Below, piece by piece: positions 34,963 to 43,763 of a stretch of DNA of 64,000 bases (positions within the stretch are counted from its first letter, which is position 1; each line of letters starts with the position of its first letter). Below the pieces are notes generated by a model. It was not told where the DNA came from and did no database searches. It saw nothing but the letters and a program-made list of their open reading frames with translations. Both the position numbers and the translations under genes were made by a program. The stretch lies in NCBI GenBank assembly GCA_022340805.1, contig JAJDNF010000030.1:62001-126000 (forward strand), given 5' to 3'. The DNA is from Chromatiaceae bacterium. Lineage in GTDB: Bacteria > Pseudomonadota > Gammaproteobacteria > Chromatiales > Chromatiaceae.

Positions 34963-36156
34963 ATGAATGATGTGCTGCGGCTTGACAAGAATCAGGACCG
35001 GCGTCTGCGCGCTGGCCACCTGTGGGTCTACTCGAACGAGGTGGACAACGGCGCAACCCCGCTGAAGGGTTTCGCGACGGGGCAGTTGGTGAATATCGAG
35101 AGTGCCCAGGGCAAATGGCTCGGGCTCGGCTATGTCAATCCGAACTCATTGATCTGCGCCCGCGTGGTCACGCGCAACCAGGGTGTTGCGCTGGACAGTT
35201 CGCTGCTGGTGCATCGCATCAATGTTGCATTGGCGTCGCGCGAGCGCCTGTATGCCGCACCCTACTACCGCGTGCTGTTTGGTGAGGCTGACGGCGTGCC
35301 TGGCGTGGTGGTCGACCGCTATGGCGACTATCTCGCGGTCCAGATAACAACCGCCGGCATGGAGACTCAGCGCGAGGCGCTGATCGATGCGCTCGTTAAG
35401 GTGCTGAAGCCGGCCGGTATCATGCTGCGCAACGACAGCTCGGTACGCGAGCTGGAGGGTCTGACCCGGTACGTCGAACTCGCATACGGCAGCGTCCCGG
35501 AAAGGGTTGCCCTCGATGAGGGCGGTTGTCGCTTCGAGGTATCACTGGCACAGGGACAAAAGACCGGTTGGTTCTATGATCAAACGGCCAATCGCGATCA
35601 ATTCATCCGCTATGTTGCGGGCAGGCGCGTGCTGGACGTGTGCAGCTATGTTGGTGCCTGGTCGGTGCGGGCGGCGCGGGCCGGCGCCGACCGGGTGACC
35701 GCGATCGACGTCTCAGTTCAGGCGCTTGAGCAGGCTCGGCGCAATGCGGAACTCAACCAGGTCAGCGAGCAGATAGAGCTCTTGCAGGGGGATGCCTTTC
35801 AGATACTGCGCGACCTGCGCGCGCAGCGTGAGCGGTTCGATGTGGTAGTGCTGGATCCACCGGCGTTCATTAAGCGCAAGAAGGACCTCAAAGAGGGCAC
35901 CCTGGCGTACCGTCGGTTGAATGAGGCGGCGCTGGGCTTGCTGCAGCGCGATGGCCTGCTAGTGACGGCGTCGTGCTCGTTTCACATGCAGGGGGACCAG
36001 CTCCTGCGTACGGTTCAGCAGGCGGCACGGCACAGCGATCGCAGCCTGCAGTTGCTGCAACAAGGTCAACAGAGTCCAGATCATCCCATTCACCCCGCGA
36101 TTCCGGAGACGGCCTATCTCAAGGCCTTCTATCTGCGTGTGCTCCCGACGCTGTAA
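34963..36156 (+). CDS. rlmI: 23S rRNA (cytosine-1962-C5) methyltransferase-like
   Basis: 397 residues, the length of E. coli RlmI. N-terminal PUA domain (about 1-75, starting LDKNQDRRLRAGHLWVYSNEV), then a SAM-dependent methyltransferase domain: GQKTGWFYDQTANRD near 197, LDVCSYVGAWSVRAA near 222 and the active-site LDPPAFIKRKKDLKEG near 300. It likely methylates 23S rRNA with SAM. Paralogues with other rRNA cytosine targets exist, so the exact base is by homology. Confidence 0.88.
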   Translation: MNDVLRLDKNQDRRLRAGHLWVYSNEVDNGATPLKGFATGQLVNIESAQGKWLGLGYVNPNSLICARVVTRNQGVALDSSLLVHRINVALASRERLYAAPYYRVLFGEADGVPGVVVDRYGDYLAVQITTAGMETQREALIDALVKVLKPAGIMLRNDSSVRELEGLTRYVELAYGSVPERVALDEGGCRFEVSLAQGQKTGWFYDQTANRDQFIRYVAGRRVLDVCSYVGAWSVRAARAGADRVTAIDVSVQALEQARRNAELNQVSEQIELLQGDAFQILRDLRAQRERFDVVVLDPPAFIKRKKDLKEGTLAYRRLNEAALGLLQRDGLLVTASCSFHMQGDQLLRTVQQAARHSDRSLQLLQQGQQSPDHPIHPAIPETAYLKAFYLRVLPTL

Positions 36157-36164
36157 GTGCCGCC

Positions 36165-36518
36165 TCAGGAGGACATGCGACGGCTGGCGAGCAGGCGGAT
36201 CTCGCTGCGCACGCGCTCTCGCTCACCTTCGCTGAGGGTCATCCAGATCTCTGCGACCTCGCGCGCCTCATCGGTCAGCGGCGTGGCTTTTTCGTCGCCG
36301 AACATCAGCCAGGCGGGGTTGACGTCGAGTACCGCGGCGATCTCGTCGATCTTGCGCGGACGCAGGCTCTTGCCGTTCTCGATCTTCTGAATGACTGCTT
36401 GATTCGTGCCGGCCTGTACCGCGAGTTGTTCCTGGGTCCAACCCATCTGACGGCGCCGATAGCGCAGACGCTCACCGAGCGTACGCAGATGATGCGGTAT
36501 TACCTTCGTTCCATTCAT
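36165..36518 (-). CDS. XRE-family helix-turn-helix regulator
   Basis: 117 residues. The HTH_3/Cro-C1 domain lies at about 14-70: LGERLRYRRRQMGWTQEQLAVQAGTNQAVIQKIENGK, then RPRKIDEIAAVLDVNPAWLMFG. The C-terminal helix region (75-117) is rich in Glu/Arg. The ATG at 36518 has GAGG about 9 bases upstream and is preferred to an ATG 15 bases earlier. Target genes are unknown; it converges on rlmI with an 8-base gap. Confidence 0.85.
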   Translation of the reverse strand: MNGTKVIPHHLRTLGERLRYRRRQMGWTQEQLAVQAGTNQAVIQKIENGKSLRPRKIDEIAAVLDVNPAWLMFGDEKATPLTDEAREVAEIWMTLSEGERERVRSEIRLLASRRMSS

Positions 36519-36651
36519 GCCTATCAGCCTCATAGCCAACTCTCGCCAAAAAGGTTGTTGGATTGTGTTGTGGATTAGCTAACGGCGCGCCTGATCGAAA
36601 CTTGAGAAAAGGGCGAAAGTCAGGAATTTAGCGCAGATTGGGTCTGCGGCC

Positions 36652-37905
36652 TCAGCCACGGTACAGACTGCAGGCATCGATACGGCGCTCTATCTCGTCC
36701 ATCACGCGCTGGTAGGCGGGGCTGCCGACGTGATCGTATAACGCCTTGAAGGATGTTGAATTGAGGTGCTCGGGCAGGTCTTTGGCTGGTGGCATCAGAT
36801 CGGTCTCTGCGACGCTGGCGGCCAGCCGCTGCTGGACTCGGCGTGCATCTTGTTCGGAGCGCGCAGCCAGCGCGCCGAAGCGCGTGCCGGCACGGTCTGC
36901 GGCGATGTCGGTGAAGCTGAATCCCGAGCCGCGCTGTGTATCGGAGAGCTCCTTGAACAGGCCGACCGCGTCGGACAATGCGCTGTCGCCGCGCGCAGCC
37001 AGCGCGGCGGAGGCCAGAAAGTGTTGCGCGAAATCTCTGCGGCCTTCGATCTTGAGGCGAAAGCCCTGTGGCCGTCGAGAACTCTCGGGGACCAGTCTGG
37101 CCAGGTCCTGGCGGCTTGCCCAGGCCCCGAGCACGCTGAGCAGCGCGATGTTCTCCTCCACCGGGTCGCGCTCGCCGGAACGCGCCATGGCCATTGCGAA
37201 CAGGGGTTCGAGCAGATCGACAAGCGAGCCGCTGATGCCGACCCCCTTCGCCTGTAGATCGATCAGGCTCTCGTGGTAGAAGTACAGCGCCTCGCGGTCG
37301 CTTCCGGTCAGCAGCGTCGTGCGCGCCTGTTCTATCAACGCCGGATCCCACTGGTAAATCAGGCGCACGCGGTCGGGAAATACCTTCAGCCCCTTGACCG
37401 GGTTTGCGGCCGAGCCAAGCAGTGTCCCACTGTGGTTGGCGGCCAGAATCCGGTGTGCGATCCAGCTGGCGACTTTGCCAGGGATCGGCAGACGGCCGAT
37501 GTGCCAGAGGCCGAGTTGCGGTTGGCCGTGCACTGATTCGATGGTGCCGTGCAGGTTGAGATGGTTTCGCCAGGGCAGATGCGCAATCCGGAACGTGAAG
37601 GCCACATCCACATGATCTCCGACGATGGCCAGTTGCGCATGCCCGTCGGCGAATTTCTGCACCAGGTAGTTGGCACCGAGGTTGAGGTCCTGCGCGCCGA
37701 TCTCGATCACATGGAACGCGCCGCGAGCCATGTTGCGTGGATCGTTCTGTTTCAGGATCGCCTTTGCGCGCGCGATGTCGCCCGGAGATAGCGATGTCCG
37801 CTGCGTTACCAGGGCGTTGTCCGACAGCGCCACCCAGGCGGCAGCCAGGAGCATGAATGAGGTCACCAGCAACAGCAGGGACAGCAGCTTGATTAGCAGA
37901 CGCAT
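36652..37905 (-). CDS. Conserved envelope protein, function unknown
   Basis: 417 residues. A single N-terminal membrane segment (about 4-27) is followed by a long soluble region that should lie in the periplasm, with helical segments (about 195-290 and 300-415) and no recognised catalytic motif. GGAG is 6 bases before the ATG at 37905. It stands alone, downstream of a 333-base gene-free stretch and upstream of the XRE regulator on the same strand. I do not recognise the family. Confidence 0.6.
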   Translation of the reverse strand: MRLLIKLLSLLLLVTSFMLLAAAWVALSDNALVTQRTSLSPGDIARAKAILKQNDPRNMARGAFHVIEIGAQDLNLGANYLVQKFADGHAQLAIVGDHVDVAFTFRIAHLPWRNHLNLHGTIESVHGQPQLGLWHIGRLPIPGKVASWIAHRILAANHSGTLLGSAANPVKGLKVFPDRVRLIYQWDPALIEQARTTLLTGSDREALYFYHESLIDLQAKGVGISGSLVDLLEPLFAMAMARSGERDPVEENIALLSVLGAWASRQDLARLVPESSRRPQGFRLKIEGRRDFAQHFLASAALAARGDSALSDAVGLFKELSDTQRGSGFSFTDIAADRAGTRFGALAARSEQDARRVQQRLAASVAETDLMPPAKDLPEHLNSTSFKALYDHVGSPAYQRVMDEIERRIDACSLYRG

Positions 37906-38238
37906 GCAGGCTCCGTGGAAAGCGGCGGTGCACCCCAGGCCGGTTCACGCAGGCGTATCGACACCTGTCCCATGCCTGTGCCCTGTCGGCAGGACCCGTG
38001 CAGTATAGGCTGCGCCAGGAGGTTTCTTCGATGCCGCGCCTGCATGCCCTGTGGTGCGCGGCGGGGGTGCATCGCCCGCCAATGCTGGGCCGAGGGGTGC
38101 CGGCCAGTACCACGCGGCCTGCGGCCGTTTGCCGAGCCCTGGGTGCTTGGGGCAGGTCTCCCGTCCGGGCGAGCACCAGCCGTGATCAGTCTATCTGCCG
38201 AATCGCGGATGCGGGAATAGCTGATAAACTCGCGCGCC
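37906..38238. other. Gene-free stretch upstream of lgt
   Basis: 333 bases, GC-rich, shared by divergent genes. Open frames are short and unconserved; no clear promoter or hairpin found. Confidence 0.5.
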
Positions 38239-39075
38239 ATGGTGTATCCCGAATTTGATCCTGTCGCGCTGTATCTCGGCCCCCTCGCCATCCGCTGGTA
38301 CGGATTGATGTACCTGGCTGGCTTCGCGGCCGCCTGGTGGCTTGGGCGGCAGCGCGCACGCCGACCGGGCGCGGTGATCGATCCGCAGCAAATGGACGAT
38401 CTGCTGTTTTACGCCGCATTGGGGGTTATTCTCGGTGGCCGCCTCGGCTACATCCTGTTTTACGGCGCCGACACCTGGCGCGTGGACCCGCTGCAAATAT
38501 TGCGTGTATGGGAGGGCGGAATGTCCTTTCATGGCGGCTTCCTGGGGGTGCTGGTTGCGGTCTGGTGGTACGCGCGGCGCACCGGCAAGGCATTTTTCGC
38601 GCTCACCGATTTCATCGCGCCACTGGTCCCTCTGGGGCTGTTTGCCGGACGTGTCGGCAATTTCATCAATGGCGAGTTGTGGGGCGCGCCCGGCAGCGTG
38701 CCCTGGGCGATGCAGGTGTCCTGTGCGCGTCACGCGGGGCTCTGCTGGGACAAGCTGCAACTTGCCGGGTCGAGTGCGATGACGCCGCCACTGCATCCGA
38801 CGCAGCTATACGAGGCAGCCCTTGAGGGCGTCGTTTTGTTTGCGTTGCTGTGGATTTTCAGTGCTAAACAGCGCCCGACGATGGCCGTCTCGGGTCTGTT
38901 TCTATTGGGATATGGGCTGTTCCGCTTCCTGATCGAATTCCTGCGCCTGCCGGACGTGCAGCTCGGCTACCTCGCGCTGGGATGGGTTACCATGGGCCAG
39001 CTGTTATCGGCGCCGATGCTGCTCGCCGGCATCGCCATGTTGTCCATTGCATATGCCAGGCAGGGTAGGGCATGA
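38239..39075 (+). CDS. lgt: Prolipoprotein diacylglyceryl transferase
   Basis: 278 residues with about seven membrane helices. Lgt transfers diacylglyceryl from phosphatidylglycerol to the lipobox Cys of prolipoproteins, the first lipoprotein maturation step. Signatures: [23 protein letters not shown] at the N-terminus, [11 protein letters not shown] near 93-104 and [13 protein letters not shown] near 136-148 (the Lgt signature). Its stop overlaps the thyA ATG. Confidence 0.96.
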   Translation: MVYPEFDPVALYLGPLAIRWYGLMYLAGFAAAWWLGRQRARRPGAVIDPQQMDDLLFYAALGVILGGRLGYILFYGADTWRVDPLQILRVWEGGMSFHGGFLGVLVAVWWYARRTGKAFFALTDFIAPLVPLGLFAGRVGNFINGELWGAPGSVPWAMQVSCARHAGLCWDKLQLAGSSAMTPPLHPTQLYEAALEGVVLFALLWIFSAKQRPTMAVSGLFLLGYGLFRFLIEFLRLPDVQLGYLALGWVTMGQLLSAPMLLAGIAMLSIAYARQGRA

Positions 39076-39905
39076 AACAGTATCTGGACCTGTTATATCG
39101 GGTTCGCCAGTTTGGTGATTTCAAGGGTGATCGCACTGGAACCGGGACTTGGTCGCTGTTTGGTCACCAGATGCGCTTCGACCTGCGGCAGGGCTTCCCG
39201 CTGGTGACGACCAAGAAGGTTCACCTCAAGTCGGTGATCCACGAGTTGCTGTGGTTCCTCAAAGGCGATACTAACGTTGGCTATCTTCGGGAGCACGGCG
39301 TGAAGATCTGGGACGAGTGGGCAGACGAAGGCGGCAATCTGGGCCCGGTATACGGTTACCAGTGGCGCTCCTGGCCGGCGCCTGACGGCCGTCATATCGA
39401 TCAGGTCAGCCAGGTCATAGAGCAGATCCGGAACAACCCGAATTCGCGCCGGCTCATCGTGTCAGCCTGGAATCCTGCCGACCTCCCCGATGAAAGCGTT
39501 TCACCCCAGGCCAACGTGGCCGCGGGTCGCATGGCACTCGCTCCTTGCCACGCCTTTTTCCAGTTTTACGTGTGTGATGGGCGCCTGTCCTGCCACCTGT
39601 ATCAGCGCAGTGCGGACATCTTCCTCGGCGTACCGTTCAACATAGCCAGTTACGCCCTGCTCACCATGATGATCGCGCAGGTCTGCGAGCTTGAGCTTGG
39701 GGAGTTCATTCACACGCTGGGTGATGCCCACCTGTACACGAACCATCTCGATCAGGCGGACGAGCAACTCAGCAGAACGCCCTACGAGCTGCCCCGGGTG
39801 GAGCTCAATCACGAAGTAAAAGACCTGTTCGGGTTTCGCTACGAAGATGTGTCGTTGTCCGGTTACCAGCACCACCCACATATCAAGGCCCCCATCGCGG
39901 TTTGA
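39072..39905 (+). CDS. thyA: Thymidylate synthase
   Basis: 277 residues. It methylates dUMP to dTMP using methylene-THF. The catalytic cysteine lies in [12 protein letters not shown] (about 159). Other motifs: [47 protein letters not shown], and [19 protein letters not shown]. It is slightly longer than E. coli ThyA because of an insertion before the catalytic Cys ([14 protein letters not shown]), a known long subtype. Coupled to lgt by overlapping ATGA. Confidence 0.97.
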   Translation: MKQYLDLLYRVRQFGDFKGDRTGTGTWSLFGHQMRFDLRQGFPLVTTKKVHLKSVIHELLWFLKGDTNVGYLREHGVKIWDEWADEGGNLGPVYGYQWRSWPAPDGRHIDQVSQVIEQIRNNPNSRRLIVSAWNPADLPDESVSPQANVAAGRMALAPCHAFFQFYVCDGRLSCHLYQRSADIFLGVPFNIASYALLTMMIAQVCELELGEFIHTLGDAHLYTNHLDQADEQLSRTPYELPRVELNHEVKDLFGFRYEDVSLSGYQHHPHIKAPIAV

Positions 39906-39999
39906 GTCCTGGTTGCGCAGGGGAGACGGACGAGGCCTTTGACCCAGGTCACGCACCTTCCACCCAGCGGCTTGCCAGGGTATTGGTTATGTAGTATAT

Positions 40000-40019
40000 A
40001 AGTATTTAACAAAATACTT
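40000..40019. repeat. AT-rich inverted repeat upstream of a small acidic ORF
   Basis: AAGTATT, TAACAA loop, AATACTT. It lies in a conspicuous AT-rich island (about 39980-40035) in otherwise GC-rich DNA. It could be an operator or part of a promoter for the small ORF at 40035; it is not a terminator (no T-tract after a GC stem). Confidence 0.4.
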
Positions 40020-40034
40020 TATGAGGCATAAGTC

Positions 40035-40169
40035 ATGAGTGGCGAATTGGCAGTAAACGGTCGCGAACTCCTTGAGATGGCCGAAGAGGCTCCCGATCAG
40101 GTCGAGGCGATCATCGAGATGATGATCGATGCCGACGAAGACTTGCTCGGCGACGACGAGGAAGAGTAG
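40035..40169 (+). CDS. Very small acidic protein, function unknown
   Basis: 44 residues, strongly acidic, with a methionine-rich helix core (EAIIEMMIDADEDLL) and tail GDDEEE. GAGG at 40023-40026 is 8 bases before the ATG. It sits between thyA and folA on the same strand and has its own AT-rich upstream region. The amphipathic acidic profile suggests a protein-binding or DNA-mimic helix, but no family is recognised. The reading frame and ribosome site are the only support. Confidence 0.5.
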   Translation: MSGELAVNGRELLEMAEEAPDQVEAIIEMMIDADEDLLGDDEEE

Positions 40170-40251
40170 CCAAGATCCGCGTGCGGGTCCGCTGCGTTGG
40201 TGGCGGGCCTGCATTGTTCGGTGGGCATGCGGCGCCTGCTAATATGCGCGA

Positions 40252-40764
40252 ATGACGCCTCTGCCGAACCTTTCCATCATCGCGGCCCTCGCCGACAACC
40301 GGGTCATCGGCCGCGACAACGCATTGCCTTGGCGAATGCCCGCCGACCTGGCGCATTTCAAACGCATCACCATCGGCAAGCCGATCGTGATGGGGCGGTG
40401 CACTTGGGAATCGCTCCCCGGCTTGCTGCCACACCGGACGCATATCGTCGTCACCCGCGACCGGGACTATGACGCGCAGGGTGGGCTGGTTGTGCATTCT
40501 CTCGAGCAGGCGATCGCCATTGCCGGTGATGTGCCGGAAATGATGGTGGTGGGTGGCGCCAATCTTTATGCGCAGGCAGTGCCGATCGCGTCGCGGATGT
40601 ATCTCACTTACATACATGCGGATGTAGACGGGGACGCGCTATTCCCGGACTTCGATCCGGTGGACTGGGTCGAAGTGTCATGCGAGCGACATGCAGCGGA
40701 CGCGCGCAACCCACATCCATACAGCTTCGTGGTGCTCGAGCGCCGGACGCCGGGGAGAGCGTGA
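40252..40764 (+). CDS. folA: Dihydrofolate reductase
   Basis: 170 residues. DHFR regenerates tetrahydrofolate consumed by ThyA just upstream. Motifs: SIIAALADNRVIGRDNALPWRMPADLAHFKRITIGKPIVMGRCTWESL and HIVVTRD, with the active-site Asp in PADLAHFK, and VVGGANLYAQAV near 98-109. The lgt-thyA-folA arrangement is common in gammaproteobacteria. Confidence 0.96.
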   Translation: MTPLPNLSIIAALADNRVIGRDNALPWRMPADLAHFKRITIGKPIVMGRCTWESLPGLLPHRTHIVVTRDRDYDAQGGLVVHSLEQAIAIAGDVPEMMVVGGANLYAQAVPIASRMYLTYIHADVDGDALFPDFDPVDWVEVSCERHAADARNPHPYSFVVLERRTPGRA

Positions 40765-40766
40765 AG

Positions 40767-43745
40767 CTATTCCTGCCGGTGCGCCTTTAGCTCACGGTTT
40801 TCCGCCTGCAGTTTCTTGTAGGCCTTGGCCAGGGCGCGGACCTTGGCGGGATCACGGCTTGACCTGGAAGAAGCCCCGCCCAGGGCCTCGCTGATGCCCT
40901 TCTCTGCGGTGGCGAGCCATTTTGCCAGCTCGGCCTCGGGGACGGAATATGCTTTTGCGGCCGCCGCGAGCGTTGCCTTGCCCGAGATGATCTCCCTCAC
41001 CAGTGAGACCTTGCGCTCGGTTGTCCAGTAGGCCTCGTCGAGTCCGGGATCGGGCTCGTCGAAGCCCGTCTCGCTAAATGGCTGCCTTCCGTTTAGCCTG
41101 CGTATCCAGTTCGCAACGGGGCTCTTGTCACCGTAGAAGACGATGAGCAGGGCTGGCAGCAGCAGCAGATCGAACAGCAAAGCGGACACCAGGCCGACGG
41201 TGGTCAGCAAACCGAAGTTCCTGGTTGGCACGAAATCCGACCATACGAGTATCAGGAACTGCGCGCTGAGGATGATGGTTGTCACAACCACCGCGCGCCC
41301 CGCTTCGCGGTATGACCTGGCGAGCGCGACAACAGGCCTCACCCCACGGGCGAGCCGCTGCCTGAATCCATGGAAGACGTGAATGGTGTCGTCAACGGCA
41401 ATACCGACTGCGACGCTGGCTATCATGGCAGTGGCCATATCAAGCCAGATTCCAAAAACACCCATTGCGACGAAGATCAGGAGGATGGGGGAGAGGTTGG
41501 GTATCATGCATAGCAAGGCTCCCCACGGTGAGCGCCACAGGATCAGCATAAAAAGGAAAATAAGAAACAAGGCTCCCCATAGGCTGTAGACTTGGCCCGC
41601 GACCAGCAACTCTTCCATGTCGGCGAACAGTCGGCCTGCACCTGCGATCTCCCAGTGCATTTCATTACCCACATGCAGTGCGAGATACTCTCGCATCTGA
41701 TCCATCAGGGCCGCAATTTGATTGGCGCTGTGGATGTTGAGATTGAGTACTACATGAGAGTGCTGGAAATCACGATCAACAAAGTCGTACAAGTCATCCC
41801 CGTCGTAAACTAGGAGATACTGGCTGATAAGGTCATTATCAGTTGGCAGTTTGCGAAAGTCGGATTTCTCGGCATTGAATGCCCAATGCATTTCTTCGAT
41901 GAAATCGACCATGGAAAAGGTTCTATCGACCTGCGGCAGTGACTCGACCCAATGCTGAAACTCGCGAATTTGTCCCAACAGCTTATAGTCGATCAATCCG
42001 TCCCTTTTCTCGGAGTCAAAGATCACTTCGAGTGGCATTGTGCCTACGAAATTCTCGTCAACGAATCGTGTGTCCCGACGAACTGGATGGTCGTAAGAGA
42101 AGTACTTCTGAAAGTTGGTTTCGACTCGGACCTGCCATAGCGCGGGAATTCCTGCAGCCAGAAACGCAGATAGAATCAACAACACCGTCAATGGTTGGCG
42201 CATGCCGAAATGTGACAACTTTCGAACAAGGGCATCCATGGCGGAAAGGCCACTCGTAACCCGAGGCCATGGTTTCCGGTCCCACCGTATAAAAACATTC
42301 GGCAGAACTCGATAGACCACCAGATAAATAAATCCCACTCCACAGGCAGAAATAAGGCCGAAAGCCTTAATCGGCACTATCGGGCTGGTCCCGAGAGATG
42401 CCAATCCCGCCGCTGTCGTCAGCGCCGCAAAGAGTGCGGGCTTGCTCACCTCGTGGATGGCACGCTCAACGCGCTCTCGCCCTTTGTACCCCCTTTGCGA
42501 TGCCTGGTAGAGCGCATTGAATAAGTGGACCAGGGCTGCGATGGTGAGTGCAGAGAGCATCGGGGAGATGATGCTAGAAATAAGCGTAAAAGGTTGGTCG
42601 AGCAGCACATAAATGGCAACCGTCGTATCGACCACCACGCTGACCGCAACCCCAGTCAATACAACTGCCAACCAGCGTCTGAACAGCCACCATATCAATA
42701 GCAGTCCGGTAATTACAGTCGCCGGTATGAATAACGAATTGTCGCTCAACATCGATTGCAACTCGGCCACATCGAGTGGAACCCATCCTGCGACCGCGGT
42801 CAGATAACCGCGGAGCTTGGCTTGATCGACCGCTGCTAAAATATCCTCCTGCAGCTGAAGTCGCTCCAGGCTGTTTCCGCTTTTGCTGGGAATGGCAATC
42901 ATTGCCAGCGCCGAGCCATCCTTTGACACCAGCGCGCCTTTGCTAAAACGGTCGCTAGAGACTCTCTCGCGCCTGTCCTTAACTTGGCTCTCGGCAAGTT
43001 TGCGCACATCGATCAATCGTTCAACGATGAATGCGTCCTGACTGCCGCGAATGTGATCTTGGGCGGTAACAGATACCACGTCGCGGATTAATGGTAGCTT
43101 GTGGATTTCTTTGCCGAGGCCGTCATAGGCTTCCAGAAATCCGTCTGAGAATAGCGCGACACCTTGAAAAACCAGCACGAATACCTGATCACTAGGGAAG
43201 TGCGACCTGAGTTGTTTGTCGAGAATTACCGCCGGCTCATCATCGGGGAAATAGACATGCGGCGAGTTGTCGATATTCAGATTCAGCAGTAGTGCAGAAG
43301 GTAGAACAGAGAACAGCACCAAGAAAGCAAGGCTGAGATACAGTCGCCAAGGGAGTCGGCGAACGAACTCATCAATACTGTCATCTGCGCGTGTTCTCAG
43401 GTTGATTTGGATACAATCTTCGCCACCATAGCGCGTGCGAAACGAGATGCAGTCCGCTAGCAACGGAAGACCGTCCGCGCGCCGGAGGGTAAGTCTGGAT
43501 TCCGGATGATGCTTGTCTGTTCCCGCGGCCTTCTTGGCAGCGTCCAAGTGCTCACGCAGGCGCTCGTGGTCCCGATCTTCAACAAGATCCAGAAGTGGGA
43601 TGGCTTGAAGGTCTTCGAGTGATTTGTAACCTAAGCGATCGACCAGTGCCGGGTTGGCATAGACAAAGAATCCCTCATGAACGATCGCCGTCGCGTGTCG
43701 TGAGTTCTCCAGTCGAGTCGGACGCGTGCTTGTCTCTTCAGTCAC
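40767..43745 (-). CDS. RND-family transporter with N-terminal PAS and C-terminal HTH-like domains
   Basis: 992 residues. Residues about 1-118 resemble a PAS sensor (EGFFVYANPALVDRLGYKSLEDL, then RLTLRRADGLPLLADCISF). About 130-890 form an RND/MMPL-type membrane core with roughly 12 helices and two large periplasmic loops; AVGIAVDDTIHVFHGF is the charged transport motif of the second half. The C-terminal 90 residues carry a helix-turn-helix-like segment (KVSLVREIISGKATLAAAAKAYSV, EAELAKWL) resembling DUF1153/IS-type HTH, then a coiled coil. The start is GTG at 43745. Base composition is less GC-rich than the neighbours. Last gene of a three-gene operon; likely hydrophobe/lipid export (inference). 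Confidence 0.85.
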   Translation of the reverse strand: MTEETSTRPTRLENSRHATAIVHEGFFVYANPALVDRLGYKSLEDLQAIPLLDLVEDRDHERLREHLDAAKKAAGTDKHHPESRLTLRRADGLPLLADCISFRTRYGGEDCIQINLRTRADDSIDEFVRRLPWRLYLSLAFLVLFSVLPSALLLNLNIDNSPHVYFPDDEPAVILDKQLRSHFPSDQVFVLVFQGVALFSDGFLEAYDGLGKEIHKLPLIRDVVSVTAQDHIRGSQDAFIVERLIDVRKLAESQVKDRRERVSSDRFSKGALVSKDGSALAMIAIPSKSGNSLERLQLQEDILAAVDQAKLRGYLTAVAGWVPLDVAELQSMLSDNSLFIPATVITGLLLIWWLFRRWLAVVLTGVAVSVVVDTTVAIYVLLDQPFTLISSIISPMLSALTIAALVHLFNALYQASQRGYKGRERVERAIHEVSKPALFAALTTAAGLASLGTSPIVPIKAFGLISACGVGFIYLVVYRVLPNVFIRWDRKPWPRVTSGLSAMDALVRKLSHFGMRQPLTVLLILSAFLAAGIPALWQVRVETNFQKYFSYDHPVRRDTRFVDENFVGTMPLEVIFDSEKRDGLIDYKLLGQIREFQHWVESLPQVDRTFSMVDFIEEMHWAFNAEKSDFRKLPTDNDLISQYLLVYDGDDLYDFVDRDFQHSHVVLNLNIHSANQIAALMDQMREYLALHVGNEMHWEIAGAGRLFADMEELLVAGQVYSLWGALFLIFLFMLILWRSPWGALLCMIPNLSPILLIFVAMGVFGIWLDMATAMIASVAVGIAVDDTIHVFHGFRQRLARGVRPVVALARSYREAGRAVVVTTIILSAQFLILVWSDFVPTRNFGLLTTVGLVSALLFDLLLLPALLIVFYGDKSPVANWIRRLNGRQPFSETGFDEPDPGLDEAYWTTERKVSLVREIISGKATLAAAAKAYSVPEAELAKWLATAEKGISEALGGASSRSSRDPAKVRALAKAYKKLQAENRELKAHRQE

Positions 43746-43763
43746 ACATATTTCTCGAGAGGA

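Noticed and set aside
40767-41060. C-terminal HTH segment of the RND gene as an inserted transposase fragment
   Set aside because: It is in frame, ends naturally, and no inverted repeats, target duplication or second transposase gene are seen.
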